Source of the DNA: JANQQZ01 sp039187315 | GTDB lineage: Bacteria; Planctomycetota; Phycisphaerae; Phycisphaerales; UBA1924 | Direction: 5' to 3' | NCBI GenBank assembly: GCA_039187315.1 | Contig: JBCCZQ010000056.1 | Coordinates: forward strand, 1 to 19,404 | Length of the DNA: 19,404 nucleotides | In this document: piece by piece, positions 7,336 to 15,477 of the stretch | Position numbering within the stretch: position 1 is the first letter of the stretch | Layout: every line of letters starts with the position of its first letter | Program-made: the position numbers and the translations under genes | Notes under the pieces: model-generated | Database searches by the model: none | What the model saw: the letters and a program-made list of their open reading frames with translations, nothing else | Told to the model about the DNA's origin: nothing

Positions 7336-8853
7336 ATGCTGAAACGATCCATGCCCCACCCGGCCGTCCCCGCCGCCGCTGCTGTCGCCGCCGCTGTCCT
7401 TGTTTCGTTGCCATCCTCGGCATCGGGCCAGGTCCGCATCGTTCCTGGCTGGGGCGCACCGATCTTCGAAGACAACTTCGACGGCAGCTCGATCGACTGG
7501 GGAGCGTGGCAGGTCGCCGATTGGCCTGCGAACAACAACGGCGAGCTTCAGTACTACCACCCGAGCCGGGTCGGGGTCTGGGAGGGTGGGCTGCACCTGC
7601 AAGCCGAGCGCGACTGGGGCTGGAGCAACGGGCGCGAGTGGAACTCGGGTCTGGTCCGTTCTTGGCAGGAGTGGAGCTACGGCCGGGTCGAGGTGCGGGC
7701 CCGTGTGCCCTGGGGCCGTGGATTCTGGCCCGCGATCTGGCTGCTGCCCCGCACCGCGCCATGGCCTGCCGGTGGTGAGATCGACATCATGGAGGCTCGT
7801 GGCGACCTGCCTTGGCGTGTGAGCAGCGCGCTGCACTGGGGCTGGGACGAACCGAACCATCAATATGTCTCGCAGGCGTACGAGAGCGGCGCGAACTTTC
7901 AGGAGGGCTACCACGTCTACGCCGTGGAGTGGGATGTTGGCACCGTCGGCTTCTTCGTTGATGGCGTCGAGCACATGCGGGTGTACGAGCCAGCCGTGGG
8001 TATACCGGGGACACCCAAGAGCATCGTCCTCAACCTGGCGGTGGGGGGGAACTACCCAGGCTACCCGGACGGCTCGACTCCGAACAACGCGCAGTTTGAC
8101 ATCGATTACGTCCGTGTCTGGCAGCGTCAGCAGACACCGCCGCCGCCTCAGTCGCTGATCCGCGATGCTGGCTTCGAGGACATGGACGGCGCGATGCTCG
8201 ACTGGCCTCGCTTCGGCAACGCCAATGACAATGTGATCTCGGACTGGGGAACGCCCCGCGATGGTCAACGATCGCTGAAGCTGTTCGGCCAGTTCTCGGG
8301 CGATGAGAACTACTCCGGAGCGCTCCAGAACATATCCGTCAGTGCTGGGCAGCGGTTCTCGGCCAGCGCGTACGCGCTGACACGTTCCGAAGATGCCATC
8401 ACCGGGACTGACAACACAGCATTTCTCAAGGTTGAGTTTTACAGCGAAGCAGGAGCCGAGTACGCATCGCCCGCATTTCTCGGCGAGAGCCTTGCTGTGA
8501 TCGCTGATGGCGCCTCGCCGACGGACACGTGGGAATACGCCGAGGTCAATGGTGTCACACCCCCCAGCGCCGTGGAAGCACGCGTCACGCTCGTGTTTAC
8601 ACAGCCGGTCCCGAATCAGGGCGGCTCGGTCTTCGTTGACAGCGTTGCGTTCAACACCGTGCCGTGCGCAGCGGATGTCAACGGCGACGGCACGCTCAAC
8701 GACTCGGACTTCTTTGCCTGGGTCACTGCATTCACATCAGAGCCTCGTTCCCAAGCGGAAGAAATCGCCTGCGATGTCAACCGGGATACGTCGTGCAACG
8801 ACAGCGATTTCTTCGCGTGGGTCACGGCGTTTACGGGCAGCGGGTGCGAGTAG
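7336..8853 (+). CDS. Secreted GH16 glycoside hydrolase (laminarinase-like) with C-terminal dockerin-like repeats
   Basis: A 505-residue secreted enzyme. The start at 7336 has AAGG 7 nt upstream and begins a signal peptide (1-31, ending SASGQ). The GH16 domain (about 35-263) carries the catalytic motif GEIDIMEARG, with nucleophile Glu148, Asp150 and acid/base Glu153. The E-x-D-x-x-E spacing is that of beta-1,3-glucanases and related enzymes, so cleavage of a laminarin-like glucan is likely, though agar- or porphyran-type specificity cannot be excluded. After a PPPP linker, residues 274-442 look like a jelly-roll carbohydrate-binding module. Residues 443-505 hold two copies of a D-V-N-x-D...N-D-S-D-F-F-A-W-V-T-A-F unit (starting at Asp447 and Asp480), calcium-loop repeats like dockerin type I and typical of secreted Phycisphaerae proteins. 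They may anchor the enzyme on the cell surface; no cohesin partner is visible here. Confidence 0.92.
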   Translation: MLKRSMPHPAVPAAAAVAAAVLVSLPSSASGQVRIVPGWGAPIFEDNFDGSSIDWGAWQVADWPANNNGELQYYHPSRVGVWEGGLHLQAERDWGWSNGREWNSGLVRSWQEWSYGRVEVRARVPWGRGFWPAIWLLPRTAPWPAGGEIDIMEARGDLPWRVSSALHWGWDEPNHQYVSQAYESGANFQEGYHVYAVEWDVGTVGFFVDGVEHMRVYEPAVGIPGTPKSIVLNLAVGGNYPGYPDGSTPNNAQFDIDYVRVWQRQQTPPPPQSLIRDAGFEDMDGAMLDWPRFGNANDNVISDWGTPRDGQRSLKLFGQFSGDENYSGALQNISVSAGQRFSASAYALTRSEDAITGTDNTAFLKVEFYSEAGAEYASPAFLGESLAVIADGASPTDTWEYAEVNGVTPPSAVEARVTLVFTQPVPNQGGSVFVDSVAFNTVPCAADVNGDGTLNDSDFFAWVTAFTSEPRSQAEEIACDVNRDTSCNDSDFFAWVTAFTGSGCE

Positions 8854-8910
8854 CCGGTCGGCCTCCGGGCCAGGATAGTTGACGGCAGTCTGCGACCTGC
8901 TTCAACACGT

Positions 8911-8964
8911 ATCGGTCTGATTCGGACTGATACGGACTGATACGGGCTCATACAGCCTGATACC
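8911..8964. repeat. Tandem repeat with 10-bp period, consensus TACGGACTGA
   Basis: Five consecutive decamers read ATCGGTCTGA, TTCGGACTGA, TACGGACTGA, TACGGGCTCA and TACAGCCTGA, followed by a partial TAC-CTG. Each differs from the consensus at none to three positions, with no indel. The period is close to one DNA helical turn. It starts 58 bp after the stop of the GH16 gene. It could be a protein-binding array, a decayed minisatellite or part of a terminator region; nothing decides between these. Confidence 0.75.
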
Positions 8965-9189
8965 TGTGCCCTCTCGAGCATCGTCATCTGACGCACCGCA
9001 GCACGAGCGAGACACCGCTGGCCACAAGCCCGCAGGAATCAAGCTCGGGCCCGTGATGCTCGAGTCAGCTGCAAGAGCAACTCCGGGTCACCCGTGCCAT
9101 TTCCTTGCCCGCCTGCAGATCCGGGTGGAAGCCGCTGAGGATGCCGGTGGCTCCACCCGACTAGAACTCCCCGCGATCAGTGAAAGTTG

Positions 9190-9203
9190 GGTCGCCAGCG
9201 ACC
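9190..9203. promoter_or_regulatory. Small inverted repeat upstream of the histidine kinase operon
   Basis: GGTCGC and GCGACC are perfect 6-bp arms with 2 bp between them, centred about 50 bp before the kinase start. It could be an operator or a leader hairpin. The arms are short and the region is GC-rich, so chance occurrence is quite possible. Confidence 0.2.
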
Positions 9204-9247
9204 GATAGTCACAGCGGGGTCCTGGGGCTCTTTTGGACTATCGGACC

Positions 9248-10684
9248 ATGCAGGCGATGACGACGACGCAGAACAAACGAACCAGGAGCCTCGTTTCGCG
9301 CGGGGCGCCGGGCGGGCTTCCAGTGCTCGTAACGCTGGCTGTGCTGGGTCCGCTGACCGGTCTGGTTATCACGACGCTCGATGCACGACAAGCGGGGGCG
9401 ATCGATCCGCAGCTGGCGGTGGCCGCGTCCATCTTCGCAGCGGCGGCAATCGTGCTGGGTGTCCAGGCCGTGCGACGACTCCGATGCGTCGCTGCGGTGG
9501 CCGATGCGGTTAAGGTCGCCGCCTCGAACAATCCCGTCACCGCAGACGAGCTCCGTGTCGCGGAACGCTTCGGCCCGTCCGCTCAGGCTTGGAACAGTGT
9601 GGCGCCGCGTCTTGTCGGCGTGCAGCCCGCCGCAGCGCGTGCCGAAGCCCCGGCTACCGGCGCGGTCGTGTCCCGGATACTCAATGTTCTGCCGGATGCC
9701 ATCGTCCTGATTGACCGCAACGCCGAGATCGTTGGCACCAACACGGCCAGCACCATGTTGCTCGGTCTCGCAGACGACGCCTCGATCAACGACCTGCATC
9801 AATCGCTCGACAGCCGTGTCACCGATCTCATCGACAGCGCCGTGCAGGGCCGGCTCTCTCGCCGGACGGCGATCGAGTTCACGCCCCCGCTGACCGATGC
9901 CCAGGCCTTCCGCGCGACGGTGGTCCCCGGAAGCAAGGTTGACAACAGCACGGTGCTCATCGTGCAGGACATCACGAGGCAGCGTGCCGCCGAGGCATCG
10001 CGCGGTGAGTTCCTCGCCCAGGCGACCCACGAGCTCCGATCGCCGCTGACCAACGTGCGGCTGTATGTCGATCAGGCTCTGGGCGAAGGGGCGACCGATG
10101 AAACGCTGCGTACCGAGGCGCTCAACGTCATCTCCAACGAGACGAAGCGTCTCGAACGCATCGTAAGCGATCTGCTGTCGATCTCTGAGCTCGAGTCGGG
10201 CAAGCGGACAGGCCACCGGGGCGATGTCCGCCTCGACCAGATGCTCCGGGACGTCCAGCAAGCCCACGAACGCGCCGCGGAGCAGAAGAACATCACGCTC
10301 GCGTTCGAGATGCCGCCCCAGATCCCTGTCATCAAGGGTGACCGGGACCATGTCGCGATGGTGCTCCAGAATCTCGTTGCGAACGCAATCAAGTACACTC
10401 CAGACGGCGGCAGCGTGACGGTGAGGATCCATGTCGACGACAACTCGATCACCCTTGACGTGATCGATACCGGAATCGGCATCGATGCCGCCGAGGCGAC
10501 CATGGTCTTCGACAAGTTCTACCGCTCTGAGGACCAGCGCGTGCGCGAGGTGCAGGGCACGGGGCTGGGGCTCGCGTTTGCACGCGAAGTTGCAAGGCAG
10601 CACGGCGGCGATATCTCGCTGGACTCCGAGCTCAACCGTGGCAGCACGTTCTCGCTCCGGCTTCCGTGCGGCAAGGCAGCGTAG
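9248..10684 (+). CDS. Membrane sensor histidine kinase with PAS-like domain
   Basis: A 478-residue two-component sensor. Two transmembrane helices (24-43 and 56-75) are separated by only about 12 residues, so there is almost no periplasmic sensor. A PAS-like domain follows (about 140-245), then HisKA with the phosphorylated His261 in HELRSPLTN, and the ATPase domain with N-box NLVANAIKY (Asn375, Asn379), DTGIG from Asp407, FDKFYR, and G2 box GTGLGLA. All catalytic motifs are intact. ATG at 9248 is chosen; TTG at 9233 and ATG at 9257 are alternatives, and none has a strong ribosome site. No response regulator is in the window. The STAS gene begins 12 nt after its stop, so the kinase probably heads the secretion operon. 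The signal may be membrane state or a small ligand of the PAS domain, which is inference. Confidence 0.93.
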   Translation: MQAMTTTQNKRTRSLVSRGAPGGLPVLVTLAVLGPLTGLVITTLDARQAGAIDPQLAVAASIFAAAAIVLGVQAVRRLRCVAAVADAVKVAASNNPVTADELRVAERFGPSAQAWNSVAPRLVGVQPAAARAEAPATGAVVSRILNVLPDAIVLIDRNAEIVGTNTASTMLLGLADDASINDLHQSLDSRVTDLIDSAVQGRLSRRTAIEFTPPLTDAQAFRATVVPGSKVDNSTVLIVQDITRQRAAEASRGEFLAQATHELRSPLTNVRLYVDQALGEGATDETLRTEALNVISNETKRLERIVSDLLSISELESGKRTGHRGDVRLDQMLRDVQQAHERAAEQKNITLAFEMPPQIPVIKGDRDHVAMVLQNLVANAIKYTPDGGSVTVRIHVDDNSITLDVIDTGIGIDAAEATMVFDKFYRSEDQRVREVQGTGLGLAFAREVARQHGGDISLDSELNRGSTFSLRLPCGKAA

Positions 10685-10696
10685 CGGGGGGCTGCT

Positions 10697-11032
10697 GTGC
10701 AGATTGATGAGTCAAGCCAGGCCGCCGTAACTATTCTCGCACCGAAGGGAGCCGTTGTCGGCACTGATGCGTCCGGACTCGCAGAACGTTTCCGCGCTGC
10801 CGCGAGCTCGGCTTCGGGACGTGTTGTGATCGATCTCGCACACGTCTCGTTCGTCGACAGCCTTGGATTAGAGACACTCGCTGATCTTGGGGACGAGATG
10901 TCAACTCTGGCGAGGACCCTGAAGCTCGCCGCGGCCAACCAGACACTCCGGGAGGTCCTGGATCTCACCGGCGTTGGTGGTATGTGCGAGCTGTACGACG
11001 ATGTCAGCGCCGCGGTGAGGAGCTACGGGTGA
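10697..11032 (+). CDS. Stand-alone STAS-domain protein (anti-sigma-factor antagonist-like)
   Basis: A 111-residue single-domain protein starting with GTG, preceded by a run of G (10685-10691) as ribosome site. The fold is STAS: a beta strand with VTILAP, the central RVVIDLAHVSFVDSLGLETL segment, and a final helix. Asp54-Ser55 in VDSLG corresponds to the D-S phosphoacceptor motif of SpoIIAA/RsbV proteins, so switching by Ser phosphorylation is plausible. Family members bind anti-sigma kinases or act as regulatory subunits in other assemblies. Its stop overlaps the gspE start by 4 nt (GTGA), so it is translationally coupled to the secretion ATPase. No RsbW/SpoIIAB-type kinase or PP2C phosphatase is in the window; the neighbouring kinase is of the HisKA type and is not the usual partner. 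The role here is unknown. Confidence 0.88.
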   Translation: MQIDESSQAAVTILAPKGAVVGTDASGLAERFRAAASSASGRVVIDLAHVSFVDSLGLETLADLGDEMSTLARTLKLAAANQTLREVLDLTGVGGMCELYDDVSAAVRSYG

Positions 11033-12777
11033 GCCTGCGTCGACGGTCACAGCGCGTAGGTGAGGTCCTCCTGGCGTCGGGTGCGATTTCCGAGACGGAA
11101 CTCGGTCGTGCGCTCGAAGACCAGGCCAAGACCGGTGAGCGGTTGGGCGAGCTGCTGGTCGAACGGGGTCTCGTCTCCCCCCAAACGCTCGTACAAGCGC
11201 TCGCGCAGAGCCTCAACATACGCGGCTGCCATCTGAGGCACGGCTTGATCGATCCGAAGCTGATACGCCAGCTCGGTGAAGATGAATGCGAGCAGCTTCG
11301 GGCGATGCCCATGTTCCTCGTGCGTGGCGTGATGACCATCGCGATGGCAGAGCCCCAGAGCTTGCCGGCCGTCGAGCGCCTCCGAAGGCTTGCGGGCTGC
11401 GATGTCAGACCGGTCCTCGCGCTCGAATCGAACATCCTCGAGTTCGTCCGCAAGTACCGAGGAGGCAACGTCAGTGTCGATGACTTCCTCACGTCTCTAA
11501 GCGAGCAGGATCTTGAGGTTGTTGATCGCGAGTCGATCGACGAAGGCCCGGAGACGGACCTGGACCAGCTGGTCGAAGGTTCGCCGATCATCAATCTGGT
11601 CAACATCGCGCTCGTGACCGCGGTGCGTGACGGCGCGAGCGATGTCCACATCGAGCCCGACAAGACCGGCACGCGCATCCGCTACCGTGTCGACGGCGTC
11701 CTGCGAGAGCTGATGAACCCGCCTCCGGGTGTGCATGCGGCCGTCGTAAGCCGGGTCAAGGTCATCGGGAAGATGGACATCGCGATCAAGCGCATGCCCC
11801 AAGAGGGGCGCGTCCGCATCGTCGCCGAGGGGCGCGACATCGATCTCCGTGTCTCGAGCATGCCCACGCTGCTGGGCGAGAAGCTCGTGATCCGTGTCCT
11901 TGATAAGGCAAACCTGCGCATCCGCCTCGAGGACCTCGGGTTCGATGACTCAGCGATGGTCCCGTTCCGGCGCATGCTCGATCGGCCGCACGGCCTCGTG
12001 CTCGTGACCGGGCCGACGGGCTCCGGCAAGACAACCACGCTGTACTCGGCGTTGGACAGCCTCCGCAGCAAAGAAACCAACATTGTCACGGTCGAAGACC
12101 CGGTCGAGTACCAGCTCGACATGATCAACCAGATCCAGGCCAACGATGCGATCGGTCTGACGTTCGCGCGAGCGTTGCGGAGCATCCTGCGGCAGGATCC
12201 GGATGTGATCATGGTCGGCGAAATCCGCGACGAACCAACGGCTCGCGTCGCGGTACAAGCGGCCCTGACGGGCCATCTTGTACTCGCCACGCTTCACGCC
12301 AACGACACTCCCGGCACCGTCGCCCGCCTGCGGGACATGGGTATCGAGTCGTACCTGATCGCCGGCTCGCTCAACGGAGCCGTCGCGCAGCGGCTTGTCC
12401 GCTCGCTCTGCCCGCACTGCACGGTCAAGTACTACCCGAGCGAAGAGGCCCTGGCCGATGCGGGCCTGCAAGGCTCCCAGGGCATGCCATTCCAGCGCGG
12501 CGCAGGGTGCCAGCAGTGCCACGACTCCGGTTTTTCTGGCCGGTTCGGCCTTTATGAAGTCATGGAGACGACACCGGAGCTCCGCCGGTTGATCCACGCG
12601 GGTTCGCCCACGCACGAGATACGCGACACGCTCCGCCGAGCCGGGACACCCACCCTTCGCGACGAGGGTGTCCGTGTCGCGAGAGCTGGCTACACGAGCC
12701 TTGAGGAGGCTCTCCGAGTCACGCATGCCGACGACGCCGAGCCGCTCGATGCTGATCCAGGGAGAGCAGCGGCATGA
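11029..12777 (+). CDS. gspE: Type II secretion / type IV pilus assembly ATPase GspE/PilB
   Basis: A 582-residue hexameric motor ATPase acting on the cytoplasmic face of the inner membrane. GTG at 11029 overlaps the STAS stop. The N-terminal MshEN domain (about 10-150) is followed by the N2 region, which includes SDVHIEP near 202-208, and the RecA-like core. Walker A is GPTGSGKTT (328-336, Lys334), the Asp box is VEDPVEY, and Walker B is DVIMVGE (392-398, Glu398), followed by IRD and the conserved TLHANDT His box. The tetracysteine zinc site is complete (Cys461 and Cys464, Cys494 and Cys497), which fits an assembly ATPase of the GspE/PilB type, not the retraction ATPase PilT. The length is normal. 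A 4-nt ATGA overlap leads into gspF. GspE and PilB cannot be separated by sequence alone; the GspG and other pseudopilin genes downstream favour GspE. Confidence 0.96.
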   Translation: MSLRRRSQRVGEVLLASGAISETELGRALEDQAKTGERLGELLVERGLVSPQTLVQALAQSLNIRGCHLRHGLIDPKLIRQLGEDECEQLRAMPMFLVRGVMTIAMAEPQSLPAVERLRRLAGCDVRPVLALESNILEFVRKYRGGNVSVDDFLTSLSEQDLEVVDRESIDEGPETDLDQLVEGSPIINLVNIALVTAVRDGASDVHIEPDKTGTRIRYRVDGVLRELMNPPPGVHAAVVSRVKVIGKMDIAIKRMPQEGRVRIVAEGRDIDLRVSSMPTLLGEKLVIRVLDKANLRIRLEDLGFDDSAMVPFRRMLDRPHGLVLVTGPTGSGKTTTLYSALDSLRSKETNIVTVEDPVEYQLDMINQIQANDAIGLTFARALRSILRQDPDVIMVGEIRDEPTARVAVQAALTGHLVLATLHANDTPGTVARLRDMGIESYLIAGSLNGAVAQRLVRSLCPHCTVKYYPSEEALADAGLQGSQGMPFQRGAGCQQCHDSGFSGRFGLYEVMETTPELRRLIHAGSPTHEIRDTLRRAGTPTLRDEGVRVARAGYTSLEEALRVTHADDAEPLDADPGRAAA

Positions 12778-13994
12778 AGTTCGCGTACAAGGCATTCCGT
12801 GCCGACGGCAGCATCGTTTCCGGTTCCGTGGCCGCGGGGTCCCGACCCGAGGCAGAACAGGAACTCCGATCACAGGGACTGTTCCCCGAGTCGGTCACTA
12901 CGGCGGACCTCGCAGGCGATCCATCAAAGACCCGCAGACCGCTGATCTCGAGCAGCAGGCTCCGCTGGCTCGGTGCCTTCACGCGACAGATGACCGTGCT
13001 GAGCGCCGGCGGCTGCTCGGTGGTCGAAGCCCTCGCGGCCGCCGAACGCCAGACCGCTGATCCGAAGTGGCGTTCGGTGATCGCCGACGTACGCGCCCAT
13101 GTTGAAAACGGCGAATCACTCTCCGATGCGATGGCCCGACACCCTCGCGTATTCGATGATGTATTCCGCAGCCTGATCGCATCCGGCGAGTCCGGCGGCG
13201 AGATGCGTTCGATCCTCGAACGGCTCACCGCCATGACGCGTCAACAGACCGTCACACGCAACGCGGTAACGGGCGCCATGGTCTACCCCGTCCTGCTGCT
13301 GACCGTCTCGGTCAGTGTGCTCATCGGGCTGGTAATCCAGGTCCTGCCTCGCTTCGCGGAGCTGTTCGAGACGCTAAATGCACCGATCCCTCCATCGACG
13401 GCGGTTCTGCTCGCGGTTTCCAATACGCTGCGGGATCACACCCTCCTGATCGCCGGTGCGTTGGCAGTCGCTATCGGTGGACTGATCTGGTACGCGCGTA
13501 CGCAGGCCGGACGCATCGCTGCACAGCGTATCGCGGTATCGGCCCCGTTCTTGGGGAGCACGGTCCGTTCTTTCATTCTTGCCCGTATCGCGCGCGTCCT
13601 CGGCGTCCTGCTCGACGCGCGCGTCCCGCTGCTCGAAGCAATCGAGATTGCCACAGCAAGCGCCAAGAACCACGGCTACGTCCAGCTCATGACCGGCGTT
13701 CGGGCCGCGGTCGAACGCGGCGAAAACATGAGCGAGGCGCTCGCGGGGTCGGCCCTGATCCCCGAAGCCTTCTCGGAGACAGTCCGAAACGGCGAACAGT
13801 CCGGACAGATGGGCGAAGTCATGGTTGTCCTCGCGGACATGATGGACGAGGACAACCAGATGCTCCTCCGCTCCCTCACCAGCGTGCTAGAGCCACTGAT
13901 CTTGACAGTCCTTGGCCTGCTCGTTGGCGGCGTTGCGCTGAGCCTGTTCTTGCCGCTGTTCGATCTCACCGCCTCCACTGGAGCCGGACCATGA
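12774..13994 (+). CDS. gspF: Type II secretion inner-membrane platform protein GspF/PilC
   Basis: A 406-residue polytopic protein that forms the inner-membrane platform turned by the GspE motor during pseudopilus assembly. The N-terminus MKFAYKAFRADGS is typical of the family. Two T2SSF repeats follow (about 66-190 and 268-390); the first contains GGEMRSILERL and the second GEQSGQMGEVM, the paired conserved segments of this family. Transmembrane helices are at about 171-193, 222-241 and 371-394. The length equals that of the usual GspF. The start codon overlaps the gspE stop (ATGA) and its own stop overlaps the next start (ATGA). Confidence 0.95.
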   Translation: MKFAYKAFRADGSIVSGSVAAGSRPEAEQELRSQGLFPESVTTADLAGDPSKTRRPLISSSRLRWLGAFTRQMTVLSAGGCSVVEALAAAERQTADPKWRSVIADVRAHVENGESLSDAMARHPRVFDDVFRSLIASGESGGEMRSILERLTAMTRQQTVTRNAVTGAMVYPVLLLTVSVSVLIGLVIQVLPRFAELFETLNAPIPPSTAVLLAVSNTLRDHTLLIAGALAVAIGGLIWYARTQAGRIAAQRIAVSAPFLGSTVRSFILARIARVLGVLLDARVPLLEAIEIATASAKNHGYVQLMTGVRAAVERGENMSEALAGSALIPEAFSETVRNGEQSGQMGEVMVVLADMMDEDNQMLLRSLTSVLEPLILTVLGLLVGGVALSLFLPLFDLTASTGAGP

Positions 13995-14881
13995 CGTCGG
14001 CGAGAGACCGGTACTGGGTCGGATTCGAGCCCGCTTCGGATGCGCTACGCGCCGTTGCGCTCCAGCGGGGCGCGGTCGTAGCCGCGACGGAAATCCGGCT
14101 CGCCACGACCGATGGTTCGCTCTCGATTGAAGACCTTGAGCGTCTTGCTCACGCGATGCAGCGGCAAGGCGTCCCGCCCAGCGCGGCGTGGGTCGCCTGC
14201 CCGCCCGAGCGTCATGTCGTCGCGGCCGTTCTGGAACTCCCACCCCGCGAATCCGGTGCACCTATCGAGGCGCTCGCCGGATCGGAGCTGGCCCGCGACC
14301 GCCGCACCGGCGATGTGGCCATCGCAGCTATCGACTTGCCAAGGGCCCCAAGGGCCAAGGGGCCGGCCGCGGAGTACCTCGCGGTCGGAGGCGGGCACGA
14401 CGCGATCCTCGATCTGGTCAAGCGCTGCGAATCAGTCGGCATCAGGATCGAAGCGGTCGATACACCGGTGACCGCGCTCGCGCGTCTCGCAGGACAGGGC
14501 GTGCGACTCATCGCCGAGGTGCTCAACCAGACCTACCGCCTCCACGTCTGTGTTCACGGCAGGCCAGCGTTCAGTCACGTCGTCTCGGTTCGGCCAGGGA
14601 TCGCCTGCGCAGTACAGCTCCCGGAAGAAGTTGACCGCTGCGCCGCCTATCTGGCGGCTCGGGGCGGCGACATCGATATCGAGTCGATCATCCTGGCCGG
14701 ACCTGGTGCCAGGGACAGCCGGACCATCGAAGCTATACGTAACGAATTCAACACGGCTGTTGACCGCTGGGAGGGCGGAAGGTGGGCCGCACCAGATTCG
14801 CGTATCGCTGATCCCGCCTTCGCGCAAGCAGCGGCTCTGTCTCTCTGGCCACAGACCGACACGGGGAGGGTCGCCGCGTGA
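13991..14881 (+). CDS. pilM: PilM-like (GspL cytoplasmic-domain-like) assembly protein, degenerate actin-like fold
   Basis: A 296-residue soluble protein with no transmembrane helix. Position and weak features point to PilM, the actin-fold protein that sits under the PilN/PilO membrane complex and corresponds to the cytoplasmic half of GspL. Features include an N-terminal strand and loop (YWVGFEPASDALRAVAL, residues 8-24) where PilM has a GxDxGS phosphate loop, a middle region with CESVGIRIEAVDTPVTALAR, and IILAGPGA (about 233-240), resembling the second phosphate loop. The first loop has lost the Asp and Gly-Ser pattern, so ATP binding is doubtful. The protein is about 50 residues shorter than typical PilM. 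It lies between gspF and the pilN-like gene with 4-nt overlaps on both sides. The assignment rests heavily on context. Confidence 0.65.
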   Translation: MTSARDRYWVGFEPASDALRAVALQRGAVVAATEIRLATTDGSLSIEDLERLAHAMQRQGVPPSAAWVACPPERHVVAAVLELPPRESGAPIEALAGSELARDRRTGDVAIAAIDLPRAPRAKGPAAEYLAVGGGHDAILDLVKRCESVGIRIEAVDTPVTALARLAGQGVRLIAEVLNQTYRLHVCVHGRPAFSHVVSVRPGIACAVQLPEEVDRCAAYLAARGGDIDIESIILAGPGARDSRTIEAIRNEFNTAVDRWEGGRWAAPDSRIADPAFAQAAALSLWPQTDTGRVAA

Positions 14882-15477
14882 TGCGAGTCAACCTGATGCC
14901 GCAGCAGATACTCGATGCCAGGCGACAGCACCGCCGCATCCAGTTGTGGCTGCGGCTACTCGGGCTCTACGTAGGCCTCTGGACGCTCGTCGCAGCCGCG
15001 TCGCACGAGTTTGTTGCCGCGCCGACCGACGAGCTTGTCGGAGAGCGTCAAGCCGTTGCGGCCGAACGCGAAAGCATCAACGCCTCTTCTGAGCTCCAGT
15101 CCGCCAGGCTCGATGAGCTTCTCAGTCAGGTGCAGATCATCCGCGATGTCGCGGGCCAGCCCGATTGGAGCATCCTCCTGGAGCATCTCGCACGACCGCT
15201 CGGCGACGACGTCGGCGTGCAGAGCGTGACCGTCGAAGCGTTCGAGACAGCCGGCGACGTGCCGCTCCCTCGCGAGATGGCCACCGGCCCCTTCCAGGTC
15301 TCCATACTCGGTGTAGCAACGACCCAGGGCGAGGCGGCTCGGTACGTCCTCGCGCTCGAATCAGCCGAACTGTTTCTGAGCCTCGACCTCCTGTCGACTT
15401 CACCAACACGGATCGGTCAGCAGCGTGCAGTGCTCTTCCAGGCCCGCGGCGTGATCGCGTTGGAGGACCAGCCGTGA
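14878..15477 (+). CDS. pilN: PilN-like inner-membrane assembly protein
   Basis: A 199-residue bitopic protein. The N-terminal VNLMP (4-8) corresponds to the INLLP motif by which PilN binds PilM. A basic stretch (RRQHRRIQ) precedes one transmembrane helix (about 23-43), followed by a helical region (50-90) and a ferredoxin-like periplasmic domain. GTG at 14878 is chosen because GGAGG lies 8 nt upstream and because it gives a 4-nt overlap like the other junctions; ATG at 14881 is the alternative and removes one residue. Together with the preceding gene it replaces the fused GspL of standard type II systems. Confidence 0.72.
   Translation: MMRVNLMPQQILDARRQHRRIQLWLRLLGLYVGLWTLVAAASHEFVAAPTDELVGERQAVAAERESINASSELQSARLDELLSQVQIIRDVAGQPDWSILLEHLARPLGDDVGVQSVTVEAFETAGDVPLPREMATGPFQVSILGVATTQGEAARYVLALESAELFLSLDLLSTSPTRIGQQRAVLFQARGVIALEDQP

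Larger units (their letters stand above)
8854..9247. other. 394-bp intergenic region with periodic repeat, no gene seen
   Basis: The region separates the GH16 gene from the histidine kinase. It contains the 10-bp tandem repeat at 8911-8964 and a small inverted repeat at 9190-9203. A short open frame at 8966-9208 shows no family features and is not called. No convincing rho-independent terminator for the GH16 gene was found, and no strong promoter for the downstream operon could be picked, although one must probably lie here. Confidence 0.6.

Noticed and set aside
7288..8268. 326-codon antisense ORF opposite the GH16 gene
   Set aside because: It overlaps the catalytic domain of a clear GH16 enzyme and shows no recognisable domain.
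8911..8964. CRISPR-like array
   Set aside because: The repeat unit is 10 bp without spacers, far from CRISPR geometry, and no cas genes are near.
9209..10603. Long antisense ORF (464 codons) opposite the histidine kinase
   Set aside because: The plus strand carries an uninterrupted, motif-complete histidine kinase. The antisense product has no family features and is rich in R, H, V and G as expected for a GC-rich shadow frame.
11950..12873. 307-codon antisense ORF opposite gspE
   Set aside because: It mirrors the conserved ATPase core and has no features of its own.
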